Source: Candidatus Sabulitectum sp.
GTDB lineage: Bacteria > Fermentibacterota > Fermentibacteria > Fermentibacterales > JCC-6
NCBI GenBank assembly: GCA_021107435.1
Contig: JAIOSV010000036.1
Coordinates: 1-49,326 of the forward strand
Direction: 5' to 3'
DNA: 49,326 bases
Shown here: one piece after another, positions 23,850 through 32,215 of the stretch
Layout: each line of letters starts with the position of its first letter
Numbering within the stretch: position 1 is the stretch's first letter
The notes under the pieces: generated by a model
Database searches by the model: none
The model's input: only the letters and a program-made list of their open reading frames with translations
What the model was told of the DNA's origin: nothing
Position numbers and translations under genes: made by a program

Positions 23850-26460
23850 GAGAGCACTTGCGGAGTCTATTCGCAGAGAGCTGGCGGAGAATTGCGGGAA
23901 ACGGATACTTCTCAGGAATCTGCATAACACAGATAAGTTTCTGAGGGCTCTTTCGTCTGCTCTTGATGACATGCGAATTCTTGCTGTGGATTGCACCGAT
24001 GACGATTTTCTTCGAAAGAGTCTGTTCAAATACTTTGTGGGAGAAAGCTTTCCTGATATGGAGAAGGCTTTTGAAGCTGGATGGTGTTCGCACGCAACTG
24101 AAATTTCTCTCTGTTCAGAAGGCGCCGGGTTTGAAATTGTAGCCGGTCTTCACAGCGTGAAAGCTGCGGTAAGAGACTTTCTTCTTGATAACTTTTCACA
24201 ACCACCCGGCAAGCAGGTTCTTGCAAAGGTCTTTTCATCTTTTGCGTGGTCTCTTCCTACTCTTATCTGTTTCGTTAATTACACCGGGCGTCAGGGAGAT
24301 CCCGCTTCTGCTTTGCAGATCGGTACGTCTTCCCGAATGCCTTCTGTTCTTGTTTGCCGGAGGGATTGCGGGAATTTCCCCGGGGCTTATTCAATACTTG
24401 AGTCGGGAATGATGTCGCATGATTCAGTCAGGCAGTACCTGACAGAGCGGAACTCCAGGGCAGTACCGGAGAAAGTACTGATTGCTACAGGGGGTGAAGA
24501 AGGCCTGGTAAAGCTCTATGCGGGGTTATATGACCAGACCGGTGAAGAGAGTGACAATGTCATTTCCATGCTTGACACTTTTCTTCAGAAGAATGCTCAA
24601 CTGTCACTGTTTGCCCGTACGGCTGCTCTGCTGGGAATGCAATTTCTTCCCGGTGAGGTTTCGATGCTGTCAGGAATAAGATCAGGGGGGGAGTTTGTTT
24701 CCGGCAGAAAGATTAATCTCTGGCGAGGGCATCTTGCAGGGTATTTCTCAAGCATAACTGTTCGTGAGCACTTGATCAAAGACATGCTTCCGGTTGATAG
24801 AGACAAATTGCTGAAGAAAGCGGCCTATGCAGTACTTGAGTTCAGGGGAGAGAACTCCCGTTCATATCAGGTTGCCGGTGATTTCATGGCCAGAGCGGGA
24901 ATGAATGGGGTTGCGACAGAAGCCTATGAAAGAGCTGCTGAACTGGCAGTGATAGATCTTCGGAAAGCAGATATGTACAAAAGGGCAGCCTCTCTTTCAG
25001 AAAACAGGCGTGATCCCCTTCTGTTTAATGCAGCTTTAAACCTTTTCAGAGGAGAGTTTTATCCGGAAGCGCTTGATCTTCTAAAGTCCATGAAGAATCC
25101 CTCCAACTCTGCTGCCGGTGTGCTGTGGGGATTGTGTGCAACATCCGGCGACGAATCATTGCGTGAAGTTTTTGCTGCTTCGGGAGAGACCGATATTCCT
25201 GACCTCGTAGTTGAAATTATTGAATCCCGTAATCTTTACAGGGAGGGCAAGTATCAAAAGGCCGAGAGAGTTCTTCAAAAACATGCCATCGGGGATTCGT
25301 TGAGTTCAGTGGTGTGCCTTGTGGAGCTTGGCGATCAACTGTACAAACGGGGGTTGGTGGAGAGTTCTCTTAACACAATGATTGCCGCCGGGCGGGAAGC
25401 ATCATCACTTGGAGCTGACTGGCTCGAAAGAAAAGCCCTGTTCACATCCCTGAAGGCGCGGAACCGTCTGGGAAAACATGGCGAAGTAGAATCAAAGCTG
25501 AGCAGGTTGATTGAGTTGACTCTTCTTTCCGGCAATAAAAGAAAGCTTGTATCTGTCTACAATCTGTATGCAAATACACAACTTCTCCAGCAACGTTTCA
25601 GTAAGGCTTTGAATATCTATTCTTCAGCGCTTAGAATTCTCGCTGCTCTTTCAGAGACCAGGGCAGTCAGAATTGTGATCTTGAATAACATGGGAGTTGC
25701 CCAGTTGAGGCTTTTCCGTACTGAAGAATCCTTAAAAACTCTCATGCGTCTCGTACGTATATCTGTCTCTTCCGGAAATTTGTCACAGGCGTGCATTGCA
25801 TACGGAAACATAGCACGGATTTTTATTCATTTGTGGAAGACCGATGCTGCTGAAGACTGTCTTGAAACAATGATTGAGTTCGCCGGTCTTGGGAAAATAG
25901 CGGGAGTCGCAGAGTCGATATGCTATATTTCTTCACAGCTTGCTTTCCTGAAGAATGACTCAGAAACCTCATTATCTCTTATCAACAAGTCCATCCAGCT
26001 TTCAAGAGAATCCGGAAAGATAAGAAAACTCTCCATGAACATGGTGAAAAAGGGATCAATGCTTCTAAGGTTGAAGATGTACAGAGAGGCCGTGGATACC
26101 CTTACCGAGGCTATGGGCATATCAAGGTCAGCAGGATCAAACCTCAATACATATCTGGCGGAGATGAAGCTTACAGCAGCAAGGTGTTTTCTTGGTGAAA
26201 GTCAGCCGGCTGATCTTCTATCTGTAAAATACAGAGGGAACCCTGATGATACCCAGAAGGGAGAGCAGATGTACTACCACTGGCTTCTCACTGGAAGCAG
26301 GCAAAGTCTTGCCGCCGCGGCTCAACTTATCTCGGGGGGGCTTTCTCATGGACTGTACTTCCATTCCTATCTTCATATGCTGCAAAAGATTGTACAGAAT
26401 ATCCCCGCTAGTCTTGCAGATGCAATCCCCCTTGTGCATAATTACCCTTCCTGTGACTGA
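23842..26460 (+). CDS. Large TPR-repeat protein with a degenerate STAND/AAA-like N-terminal region
   Basis: 872 aa. The first ~300 residues alternate strands and helices as in STAND or MalT-type ATPases (GKRILLRNLHNTDKFLRALS, LPTLICFVNYTG), but no GxxxxGK(S/T) loop is present, so ATP binding is doubtful. From about 320 to the end, helical repeats of about 34-40 residues fit tetratricopeptide repeats (for example YSSALRILAALSETRAVRIVILNNMGVAQLRLFRTEESLKTL, split here by reading). Probably a scaffold or signalling adaptor. There is no output domain at the C-terminus. It starts inside the DUF167 gene. Confidence 0.68.
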   Translation: MSERALAESIRRELAENCGKRILLRNLHNTDKFLRALSSALDDMRILAVDCTDDDFLRKSLFKYFVGESFPDMEKAFEAGWCSHATEISLCSEGAGFEIVAGLHSVKAAVRDFLLDNFSQPPGKQVLAKVFSSFAWSLPTLICFVNYTGRQGDPASALQIGTSSRMPSVLVCRRDCGNFPGAYSILESGMMSHDSVRQYLTERNSRAVPEKVLIATGGEEGLVKLYAGLYDQTGEESDNVISMLDTFLQKNAQLSLFARTAALLGMQFLPGEVSMLSGIRSGGEFVSGRKINLWRGHLAGYFSSITVREHLIKDMLPVDRDKLLKKAAYAVLEFRGENSRSYQVAGDFMARAGMNGVATEAYERAAELAVIDLRKADMYKRAASLSENRRDPLLFNAALNLFRGEFYPEALDLLKSMKNPSNSAAGVLWGLCATSGDESLREVFAASGETDIPDLVVEIIESRNLYREGKYQKAERVLQKHAIGDSLSSVVCLVELGDQLYKRGLVESSLNTMIAAGREASSLGADWLERKALFTSLKARNRLGKHGEVESKLSRLIELTLLSGNKRKLVSVYNLYANTQLLQQRFSKALNIYSSALRILAALSETRAVRIVILNNMGVAQLRLFRTEESLKTLMRLVRISVSSGNLSQACIAYGNIARIFIHLWKTDAAEDCLETMIEFAGLGKIAGVAESICYISSQLAFLKNDSETSLSLINKSIQLSRESGKIRKLSMNMVKKGSMLLRLKMYREAVDTLTEAMGISRSAGSNLNTYLAEMKLTAARCFLGESQPADLLSVKYRGNPDDTQKGEQMYYHWLLTGSRQSLAAAAQLISGGLSHGLYFHSYLHMLQKIVQNIPASLADAIPLVHNYPSCD

Positions 26461-26474
26461 ATGAAAGGTGACTG

Positions 26475-26999
26475 ATGTATATTTCCGTACCCCGTAACTG
26501 GGGAGACATTGTATCTCTCCGGGACGGTGTTTCTGTTTCTGGAGAATACTCCGTTGATTCAATAAGAAATGCCCTTGAGCAGGAGGAGAATATCTTCCTG
26601 ATCGGCGCTGACGCTGTTTCAGAATCTGCCGGCTGGCTGCTCGTTACAGATCACCTGGCGCTTTTCGGTACCGGTACCCTTGCAGGGCCGAATCACCCGG
26701 CAGGTCCAAGGTTTCCGAACCTCAGGGGCATGTACATTGTGCCTGAATTTAAAGGGGAATCTGTTCGTACCGGGATTGTGATGAAAGTTCCTGACATTCG
26801 ATTAAGTACAGGGGCAGAACTTGGGGCTTTTCCCTGTGACGCGCTTGTTTCCCGCGGGATAGATCAGGCTATTGCCGCTGCCCACGGCGGTGCAAAGGTT
26901 ATTTTCATATTGAATTGCAGAAGGCCGGGCAGCGGAAAAAACAATGATTTTTCTTTCCTGAACAGGCTGGTTCAGGAAATTGAAGGGGGTGAGGAGTAG
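26475..26999 (+). CDS. Shortened purine-nucleoside-phosphorylase-like protein
   Basis: 174 aa. The central part resembles trimeric PNPs: LLVTDHLALFGTGTLAGPN and PAGPRFPNLRGMY parallel the family's SDHIN...NPLxGPN and RFPD motifs, and LSTGAELGAFPCDALV parallels the YETPAEI...GADAVGMS segment, keeping its Glu. The N-terminal third of a PNP (phosphate-binding loop and His) is missing, and the protein begins with its own ATG and an AAGGTG site, so this is not an obvious frameshift. It may be a non-catalytic or altered-specificity relative. It shares one base with ileS (TAGTG). Confidence 0.6.
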   Translation: MYISVPRNWGDIVSLRDGVSVSGEYSVDSIRNALEQEENIFLIGADAVSESAGWLLVTDHLALFGTGTLAGPNHPAGPRFPNLRGMYIVPEFKGESVRTGIVMKVPDIRLSTGAELGAFPCDALVSRGIDQAIAAAHGGAKVIFILNCRRPGSGKNNDFSFLNRLVQEIEGGEE

Positions 27000-29764
27000 T
27001 GAACTACAAAGAAACCATCAAGCTTCCCGCAACCAGCTTCTCCATGAAGGGCGGGTTGATTAAGAAAGAGCCGGAACTTCTGGAAAGATGGAAGGAGATG
27101 GATCTTGAAGGCCGTATTACTGAAGCCAGACGCGACTCCGATCCCTTCATCCTGCACGATGGACCACCATACGCCAACGGCAATGTACATCTGGGCACTG
27201 CGCTAAACAAGATACTGAAAGACTTTATTGTCAAAAGTCATACCATGCTGGGTTACAATTCACCCTACGTGCCAGGCTGGGACTGTCACGGTATGCCCAT
27301 TGAGCACAAAGTAATGACTGATGCAGGTAAGGAAAGAGCTTCTCTGTCCATGATGGAGATTCGGAAGAGGTGCCGGGAGTACGCAGCAGGATTTGTTGAT
27401 GTACAAAGAGAAGAATTCAAGCGTCTTGGCGTTTTCGGACGATGGGACATTCCTTATCTTACAATGAAGAAAACCTATGAAGCCGGGATTGTCAGCGCTT
27501 TTGGGAAAATTGTCCGGGAAGGCTATATCTATCAGGGTTTGCGTCCCATTCACTGGTGCACTTCCTGTACAACAGCACTGGCTGATGCAGAGGTCGAGTA
27601 CGCCGATCATACTTCACCTTCAGTTTATGTGGCTTTCAAACAGTCCGACAAGTCAGACTGGAGTATTGCCGGTGTTCCCGGAGATGTTGAGGTTGTAATC
27701 TGGACAACCACTCCCTGGACCCTGCCGGCGAATATGGCTGTAGCTCTGAATCCCGGCGAGAACTATGTGGTGGTTGATACCCCTGATCGCCATTTCCTTG
27801 TTGCTGAAAGAAGAGCACAGGCTTTTATTGATGATGCCGGTATTAGTGGGAAAGTCAGAGCGGATCTTGCATTCAAGGGTAGAGAACTTGAAAAGCTGCT
27901 TCTTGAACATCCTGTAAACCCGGAGAAGACCTCACTTGTGATTATTGCTGACCATGTTACCATGGATGACGGAACCGGATGCGTTCATACAGCTCCTGGA
28001 CACGGGGCTGATGACTTCACGGTCTGCCAGGCTTACGGAATAGAAACCTTCTGCCCGGTGGGACCCGAAGGCGAATTCACAAATGAGGGCGGCAGGTACG
28101 AAGGTCTGCATGTATTCAAGGCCAACTCTGTAATAGTCGAAAATCTTACGGAATCCGGAAGAATGATAGCTTCCCGAAAGGTGAAGCACAGTTACCCTCA
28201 CTGCTGGCGGTGCAAGACGCCGCTGATCTTCAGGGCTACAGAGCAGTTCTTCTTAAGCCTTTCTCACAGAGACCTGAAAAAAAGAGTTCTCGAAATGGTG
28301 GATCAGGTGAACTGGTATCCCGACTGGGGATACGACAGGATGAAGAACATGATGTCGGTTCGCCCCGACTGGTGTCTTTCCAGGCAGCGTTCATGGGGTG
28401 TTGCTCTTCCTGTTTTCACCTGCCCTGACTGCGGAGAGGCAGTTCTGGATGCAGAGCTCATTGCAAAAGTTGCGGAAAAGGTGCTTGAAGAGAGCGCGGA
28501 TATCTGGTTCAACATGTCACCCGAGGACATTTTTGCCCTTGATGGGAGAAAAGCCGAATGTCCTTACTGCGGCGGAACCAGTTTGAACAGAGTTGACGAT
28601 ATCCTTGATGTGTGGTTTGACAGTTCTTTAAGTCATTACAATGTACTCACAGAGGAATACAATCTCACAAGACCTGCGTCAGTATACATTGAGGCCACCG
28701 ATCAGCACAGAGGGTGGTTCGGTGTGAGCCTGATAACATCCAATGCCCTTGACCTTTCCCGCCCGGCGGACAACATTATCACCCACGGGCTTATTCAGGA
28801 CAAAAACGGCAAGAAGATGTCCAAGTCACTTGGTAATGTAATCTCTCCGTCGAAGGTAATCAACGCCAACGGTGCCGATATACTCAGGCTGTGGTTTGCC
28901 GGAATTGATTATACCTCTGATTTCAGGGCCGACCTCAGTCAACTGGCTGATTCAAGAGAAGCCTACAGAAAGATCAGGAACACAATTCGATTTATGCTGG
29001 GGAATACCGGAGACTGTACAGGTGTTATGCCTGATCCTGACAGTCTGAAAGGTCTTGACCGGTACATCTGGCTCAGGTTCAGAAAACTCATGGCTTTCTG
29101 TCTGGCCGAGTACAGGAAATTCCAGTTCCACAGAGTATACAGGGAACTCCGCAATTTCATGGTAATTGAGCTTTCCGGTCTGTATCTGGATGCCAGAAAA
29201 GACAGACTTTATTGTGATTCCGCAGACAGCCCTGAAAGAAAATCCACAGTGGAAATTCTGGGCTGGCTTACTGTTGAAATTACCAGATTGCTGGCTCCTC
29301 TGATTCCCTTCACCGCCGAAGACATCCGGGATAATCTCCCGGAGAATCTGAAGAACTCTGACAGTATTCACCTTGAGCTTTTCACGCAGGATTCAACCCT
29401 GACTCCTGAGGAAGAGAAAGAACTGGCTTTATGGTCATCTTATCTTGATGTGAGGAAGGCGGTACTGAAACATCTTGAAGAGCAGCGAGCTCACGGAGCC
29501 ATAGGCGGTGGACTGGATGCTCATGTTTTCCTGACACTTCCGGAGGAAATGACCGCGAATGCTCTGGGAGAAGACTGGGCTGATTTCCTTATAGTTTCCA
29601 GAGTACTGGTCAGCACTGGTGTAAGCCTTGATGTAAGCGCAGTGAAGGCAGAGGGAAGCAAGTGCCAGAGGTGCTGGAAGATCATTCCTGATGTTGGATC
29701 ACATTCATTTGCAGATGATGTGTGCCCCAGATGCGGAAAGGTTCTCGAAAAAATTGAGAAGTAA
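26999..29764 (+). CDS. ileS: Isoleucyl-tRNA synthetase
   Basis: 921 aa, class I synthetase. DGPPYANGNVHLG carries the HIGH motif (near 62), and KNGKKMSKS the KMSKS loop (near 605). The editing domain has VVIWTTTPWTLPANMAV and DDGTGCVHTAPGHG. Zinc sites are internal CPDC/CPYC and a C-terminal CQRC...CPRC knuckle, as in bacterial-type IleRS. The GTG start shares a base with the previous stop. No T-box is possible, since there is no leader. lspA and arcC follow in the same operon. Confidence 0.97.
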   Translation: MNYKETIKLPATSFSMKGGLIKKEPELLERWKEMDLEGRITEARRDSDPFILHDGPPYANGNVHLGTALNKILKDFIVKSHTMLGYNSPYVPGWDCHGMPIEHKVMTDAGKERASLSMMEIRKRCREYAAGFVDVQREEFKRLGVFGRWDIPYLTMKKTYEAGIVSAFGKIVREGYIYQGLRPIHWCTSCTTALADAEVEYADHTSPSVYVAFKQSDKSDWSIAGVPGDVEVVIWTTTPWTLPANMAVALNPGENYVVVDTPDRHFLVAERRAQAFIDDAGISGKVRADLAFKGRELEKLLLEHPVNPEKTSLVIIADHVTMDDGTGCVHTAPGHGADDFTVCQAYGIETFCPVGPEGEFTNEGGRYEGLHVFKANSVIVENLTESGRMIASRKVKHSYPHCWRCKTPLIFRATEQFFLSLSHRDLKKRVLEMVDQVNWYPDWGYDRMKNMMSVRPDWCLSRQRSWGVALPVFTCPDCGEAVLDAELIAKVAEKVLEESADIWFNMSPEDIFALDGRKAECPYCGGTSLNRVDDILDVWFDSSLSHYNVLTEEYNLTRPASVYIEATDQHRGWFGVSLITSNALDLSRPADNIITHGLIQDKNGKKMSKSLGNVISPSKVINANGADILRLWFAGIDYTSDFRADLSQLADSREAYRKIRNTIRFMLGNTGDCTGVMPDPDSLKGLDRYIWLRFRKLMAFCLAEYRKFQFHRVYRELRNFMVIELSGLYLDARKDRLYCDSADSPERKSTVEILGWLTVEITRLLAPLIPFTAEDIRDNLPENLKNSDSIHLELFTQDSTLTPEEEKELALWSSYLDVRKAVLKHLEEQRAHGAIGGGLDAHVFLTLPEEMTANALGEDWADFLIVSRVLVSTGVSLDVSAVKAEGSKCQRCWKIIPDVGSHSFADDVCPRCGKVLEKIEK

Positions 29765-30236
29765 ACAAACTGCTTTCACCGCAGCGGCAGTGGTTCTGCT
29801 GCTTGACCAGACAACTAAAATTATTGCCAGACATGCACTTCTGGATGGAATCCCCAGAGATATTCTGGGTAACTTTGTTAGAATTACACTGAGGTACAAT
29901 TACGGAGCCGCGTTCAGTCTGGGATGGGGCGGACCTTTGTTCCTGTCAGTTTTTACCGCAGCAGCCTGTATTTTTCTGATACGCTACATGATGAAGATTG
30001 AGGAAGGGAAACAGGTGCTCTGGCTCGGGGTTATTCTGGGTGGAGCTGTTGGGAATCTTGTTGACAGAATTGCAATGGGTAAAGTAACTGACTTTATCGA
30101 TATAGGATTAACCGGGTGGAGATGGCCCACCTTTAATGTAGCTGATACTGCCATCTGTATCGGGGGCATCGTCGTGTTCTTTCTCTTCAGGGAATCGAAG
30201 CGGCTGGAAGTACCCACAAAGGAAATAGAGAAATGA
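29754..30236 (+). CDS. lspA: Lipoprotein signal peptidase
   Basis: 160 aa from a proposed TTG at 29754, which gives MRSKQTAFTAAAVVLLLDQTTK, the usual short cytoplasmic tail and first span. ATGs at 29691, 29715 and 29718 are in frame but overlap ileS by 47 or more bases and lack good ribosome sites. Four membrane spans. Catalytic Asp motifs are GNLVDRI and FNVADTAI. It cuts the signal peptide below the lipidated Cys made by Lgt. The ileS-lspA pair is common across bacteria. Confidence 0.9.
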   Translation: MRSKQTAFTAAAVVLLLDQTTKIIARHALLDGIPRDILGNFVRITLRYNYGAAFSLGWGGPLFLSVFTAAACIFLIRYMMKIEEGKQVLWLGVILGGAVGNLVDRIAMGKVTDFIDIGLTGWRWPTFNVADTAICIGGIVVFFLFRESKRLEVPTKEIEK

Positions 30237-31180
30237 AGAACACCGGCAGAATCGTCGTTGCCATTGGAGGGAATTCTCTGATCAATCCCGGTTCCAGGCG
30301 GGGTAACAGAGAAACCCATGAGGTTGCCCGTGCTGTTTGCGAGGAACTTGCCGCGATAGCGGATATGTTCGGTAGTCTCGTTCTTACCCACGGTAACGGG
30401 CCTCAGGTGGGTTATGAACTCATAAGAAATGCCCAGGCTGATCACATCATACCCCGCGACGGCATGGACACGAATGTTGCCGCTACTCAGGGGATTATAG
30501 GCTATATGCTCCAGCAGGTACTCGGTGATGTCCTTGAGGAACTCGGCAAGGACATTCCCATTTCAAGTCTGATTACACAGGTTGAGGTAAAAGCGGATGA
30601 TCCCGGTTTTCAGAATCCGACTAAACCTGTTGGTCCTTTTTACACGGAAGAGGAAGCCGGAGACAGGATGAAGTCAAAGGGATGGATAATGAAAGAGGAT
30701 GCTGGTCGCGGCTGGCGGAGAGTGGTTCCTTCCCCCATACCAAAAAAGATAGTCGAACTTACTACCATAAATACACTGGTTGAAGCAGGGCAGATTGTTA
30801 TCTGTGCCGGTGGTGGTGGAGTTCCAGTGGTAAGAGAAGGAAAGAAGATCCGGGGTGTAGCCGCAGTAATCGATAAGGATCATGCCAGTGCCCTTCTTGC
30901 CTCCAAACTTGGAGCACCTGTTTTTGTTATCTCAACCGGTGTGCCCGAGGTTTACATAAACTTTGGTAAGCCGGAGCAGAAAGCTCTTCGCGCGGTAACA
31001 GCAAGAGAGATAAAGAAGTACATGGATCTGGATCATTTCGCTGCCGGTTCCATGAAGCCCAAGATCAGAGCGGCTCTCGGCTTTCTTGAGCATGGAGGTT
31101 CCAGAGTTGTCATCTCTTCACCTGGCAATCTCATCAGCGCTCTTAAAGGTGAAACTGGAACAACTATTACAGCTGAATAA
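30233..31180 (+). CDS. arcC: Carbamate kinase
   Basis: 315 aa. Amino-acid-kinase fold with VVAIGGNSLINPGSRRG at the N-terminus, LTHGNGPQVGYEL, QGIIGYMLQQ, VICAGGGGVPVV and AVIDKDHASALLASKLGA, all typical of ArcC. It converts carbamoyl phosphate and ADP to ATP and carbamate (reversible), an energy-yielding step in arginine, agmatine or purine-derived fermentations. No arcA or arcB is nearby, so the carbamoyl phosphate source must be elsewhere. It overlaps lspA by 4 bases and is followed by a strong terminator. Confidence 0.95.
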   Translation: MKNTGRIVVAIGGNSLINPGSRRGNRETHEVARAVCEELAAIADMFGSLVLTHGNGPQVGYELIRNAQADHIIPRDGMDTNVAATQGIIGYMLQQVLGDVLEELGKDIPISSLITQVEVKADDPGFQNPTKPVGPFYTEEEAGDRMKSKGWIMKEDAGRGWRRVVPSPIPKKIVELTTINTLVEAGQIVICAGGGGVPVVREGKKIRGVAAVIDKDHASALLASKLGAPVFVISTGVPEVYINFGKPEQKALRAVTAREIKKYMDLDHFAAGSMKPKIRAALGFLEHGGSRVVISSPGNLISALKGETGTTITAE

Positions 31181-31189
31181 GCAAATGAA

Positions 31190-31216
31190 AAGGGAGGGGC
31201 AAATTGCCCCTCCCTT
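31190..31216. terminator. Bidirectional terminator between arcC and the secreted protein
   Basis: A 12-bp perfect inverted repeat (AAGGGAGGGGCA, loop AAT, TGCCCCTCCCTT) lies 9 bases after the arcC stop. It is followed by TTAATT on the plus strand and preceded by an A-rich TGAAAA, so it gives a U-rich tail on the minus strand too. It can serve the convergent gene at 31232 as well. Confidence 0.88.
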
Positions 31217-31231
31217 AATTGAGTAAGTGAT

Positions 31232-31885
31232 TTAGAACATGTTCTTAATTCCGGCCCAGGTGCTTCTCTCCAGAGAAGTTGAACCTTCTACGATCTTGAA
31301 GATGTCGCCTGATTCAAGGCTTTCGCTGAAGGGGGCCCACGCCCAGCCTGACGCAACAGTCCTGTATCCCTCGGAACCTGTTACCGTTGTGCCGCAACCG
31401 GCTGCCCAGGTACCGCCATCATTCCGGTGGTGTCCGAACCAGACAGTTTCACCGCTCATAACCACAGCGGGATCTGAAGAAAGATCCATTACAGTGACCC
31501 AGACCGTATAGCCGGCATAGGTGAATCCGCTGTCATACAGAGTGCAGGGGTAGGAGGTCTGGCTTACAGGCGCACCATCGGGTCCTGAGTTGTCCGCGAT
31601 AACCAAGAGTTCGAGTTCCGCAGGGTTGGAGCCAGTTGTGAAGCCCCAGGACGTGTATGTGTCAATGATTACATCACCACTGCCGGTGGCTGTGAAGTCG
31701 TCACACACAGCAAATTCGCTGTAAGCCGCCGGAACGGAGGAAAAAACTTCACTTTCTTTGTAGGCATAGCTGTCGAAAACATCATCGGTTCCGGGAAGAA
31801 GATACCCTACTCCACTTGATTCGCCGGGAAAAGAATCGAAAGCAAAAGCCATGCCAGCAACAACAAAAATCACAAAAAGTTTCAC
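31232..31885 (-). CDS. Small secreted protein of unknown function
   Basis: 217 aa. GTG start with AGGAGG 5 bases upstream, a very strong site. Signal peptide (MKLFVIFVVAGMAFAF, cleavage near 16). The mature part is acidic, rich in Ser, Thr, Gly and aromatic residues, with predicted beta strands (AVCDDFTATGSGDVIIDTYT, AELELLVIADNSGPDG, YTVWVTVMDLS, ETVWFGHHRNDGG). Two Cys pairs could form disulfides. There is no C-terminal sorting domain. I do not recognise a family; similar compact beta-sandwich proteins occur in FCB secretomes. Confidence 0.72.
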   Translation of the reverse strand: MKLFVIFVVAGMAFAFDSFPGESSGVGYLLPGTDDVFDSYAYKESEVFSSVPAAYSEFAVCDDFTATGSGDVIIDTYTSWGFTTGSNPAELELLVIADNSGPDGAPVSQTSYPCTLYDSGFTYAGYTVWVTVMDLSSDPAVVMSGETVWFGHHRNDGGTWAAGCGTTVTGSEGYRTVASGWAWAPFSESLESGDIFKIVEGSTSLERSTWAGIKNMF

Positions 31886-31911
31886 AGTTACCTCCTGTCC
31901 CAGTAATTCAC

Positions 31912-31934
31912 ACCTCTAAAGATAAAAAAGAGGT
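31912..31934 (-). promoter_or_regulatory. Leader hairpin of the secreted-protein gene
   Basis: ACCTCT (minus-strand 31934-31929) pairs with AGAGGT (31917-31912) around an 11-base U-rich loop. The same ACCTC could instead pair with the GGAGGT that contains the ribosome site (31890-31895), so two exclusive pairings are possible. The role is speculative. Confidence 0.3.
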
Positions 31935-31979
31935 ACTAAAATGAAAACACGCCTGAAAAAACCTACCAACCCACAGGTA

Positions 31980-32008
31980 CACATAACGGAGAAATGCTCT
32001 GAAGTCAA
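31980..32008 (-). promoter_or_regulatory. Possible promoter of the secreted-protein gene
   Basis: On the minus strand TTGACT (32003-32008) and TATGTG (31980-31985) are 17 bases apart; the -35 is strong and the -10 weak. It would give a leader of about 90 bases containing the hairpin at 31912-31934. It stands back to back with the tRNA promoter. Confidence 0.4.
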
Positions 32009-32025
32009 TAGAGAGCATAACAGGC

Positions 32026-32055
32026 TTGACATTTAAGCCGTAGACAGGCTATTAT
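32026..32055 (+). promoter_or_regulatory. Promoter of tRNA-Val and the thrS operon
   Basis: Consensus TTGACA (32026-32031) and TATTAT (32050-32055) with an 18-base spacer predict a start near 32062, about 32 bases before the tRNA. No terminator lies between the tRNA and thrS, so it may also serve the translation-factor operon. Confidence 0.7.
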
Positions 32056-32093
32056 CGGCGGCAGTGAAAAAGACATCTTTGATCAGTTGCGGT

Positions 32094-32170
32094 GGGCGAT
32101 TAGCTCAGTTGGTTAGAGTGCTTGCTTGACATGCAAGAAGTCACCGGTTCGATTCCAGTATCGCCCACCA
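32094..32170 (+). tRNA. tRNA-Val (anticodon GAC)
   Basis: 77 nt including an encoded CCA (32168-32170). Acceptor stem GGGCGAT/ATCGCCC; D arm with GCTCAGTTGGTTAGAGT; anticodon stem CTTGC/GCAAG with loop TTGACAT, hence GAC for GUC/GUU valine codons; T loop TTCGATT. The T stem ACCGG/CCAGT contains one C-A mismatch at its centre. It is 45 bases upstream of thrS. Confidence 0.95.
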
Positions 32171-32215
32171 TATTTGTTTGTTGTAAGAAATTATTGAGGG
32201 AGGAGGCTGAGCAAC

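Noticed and set aside
26475-26999. Frameshifted full-length PNP
   Set aside because: The sequence just upstream encodes the end of the TPR protein and no PNP N-terminal motif is found in other frames.
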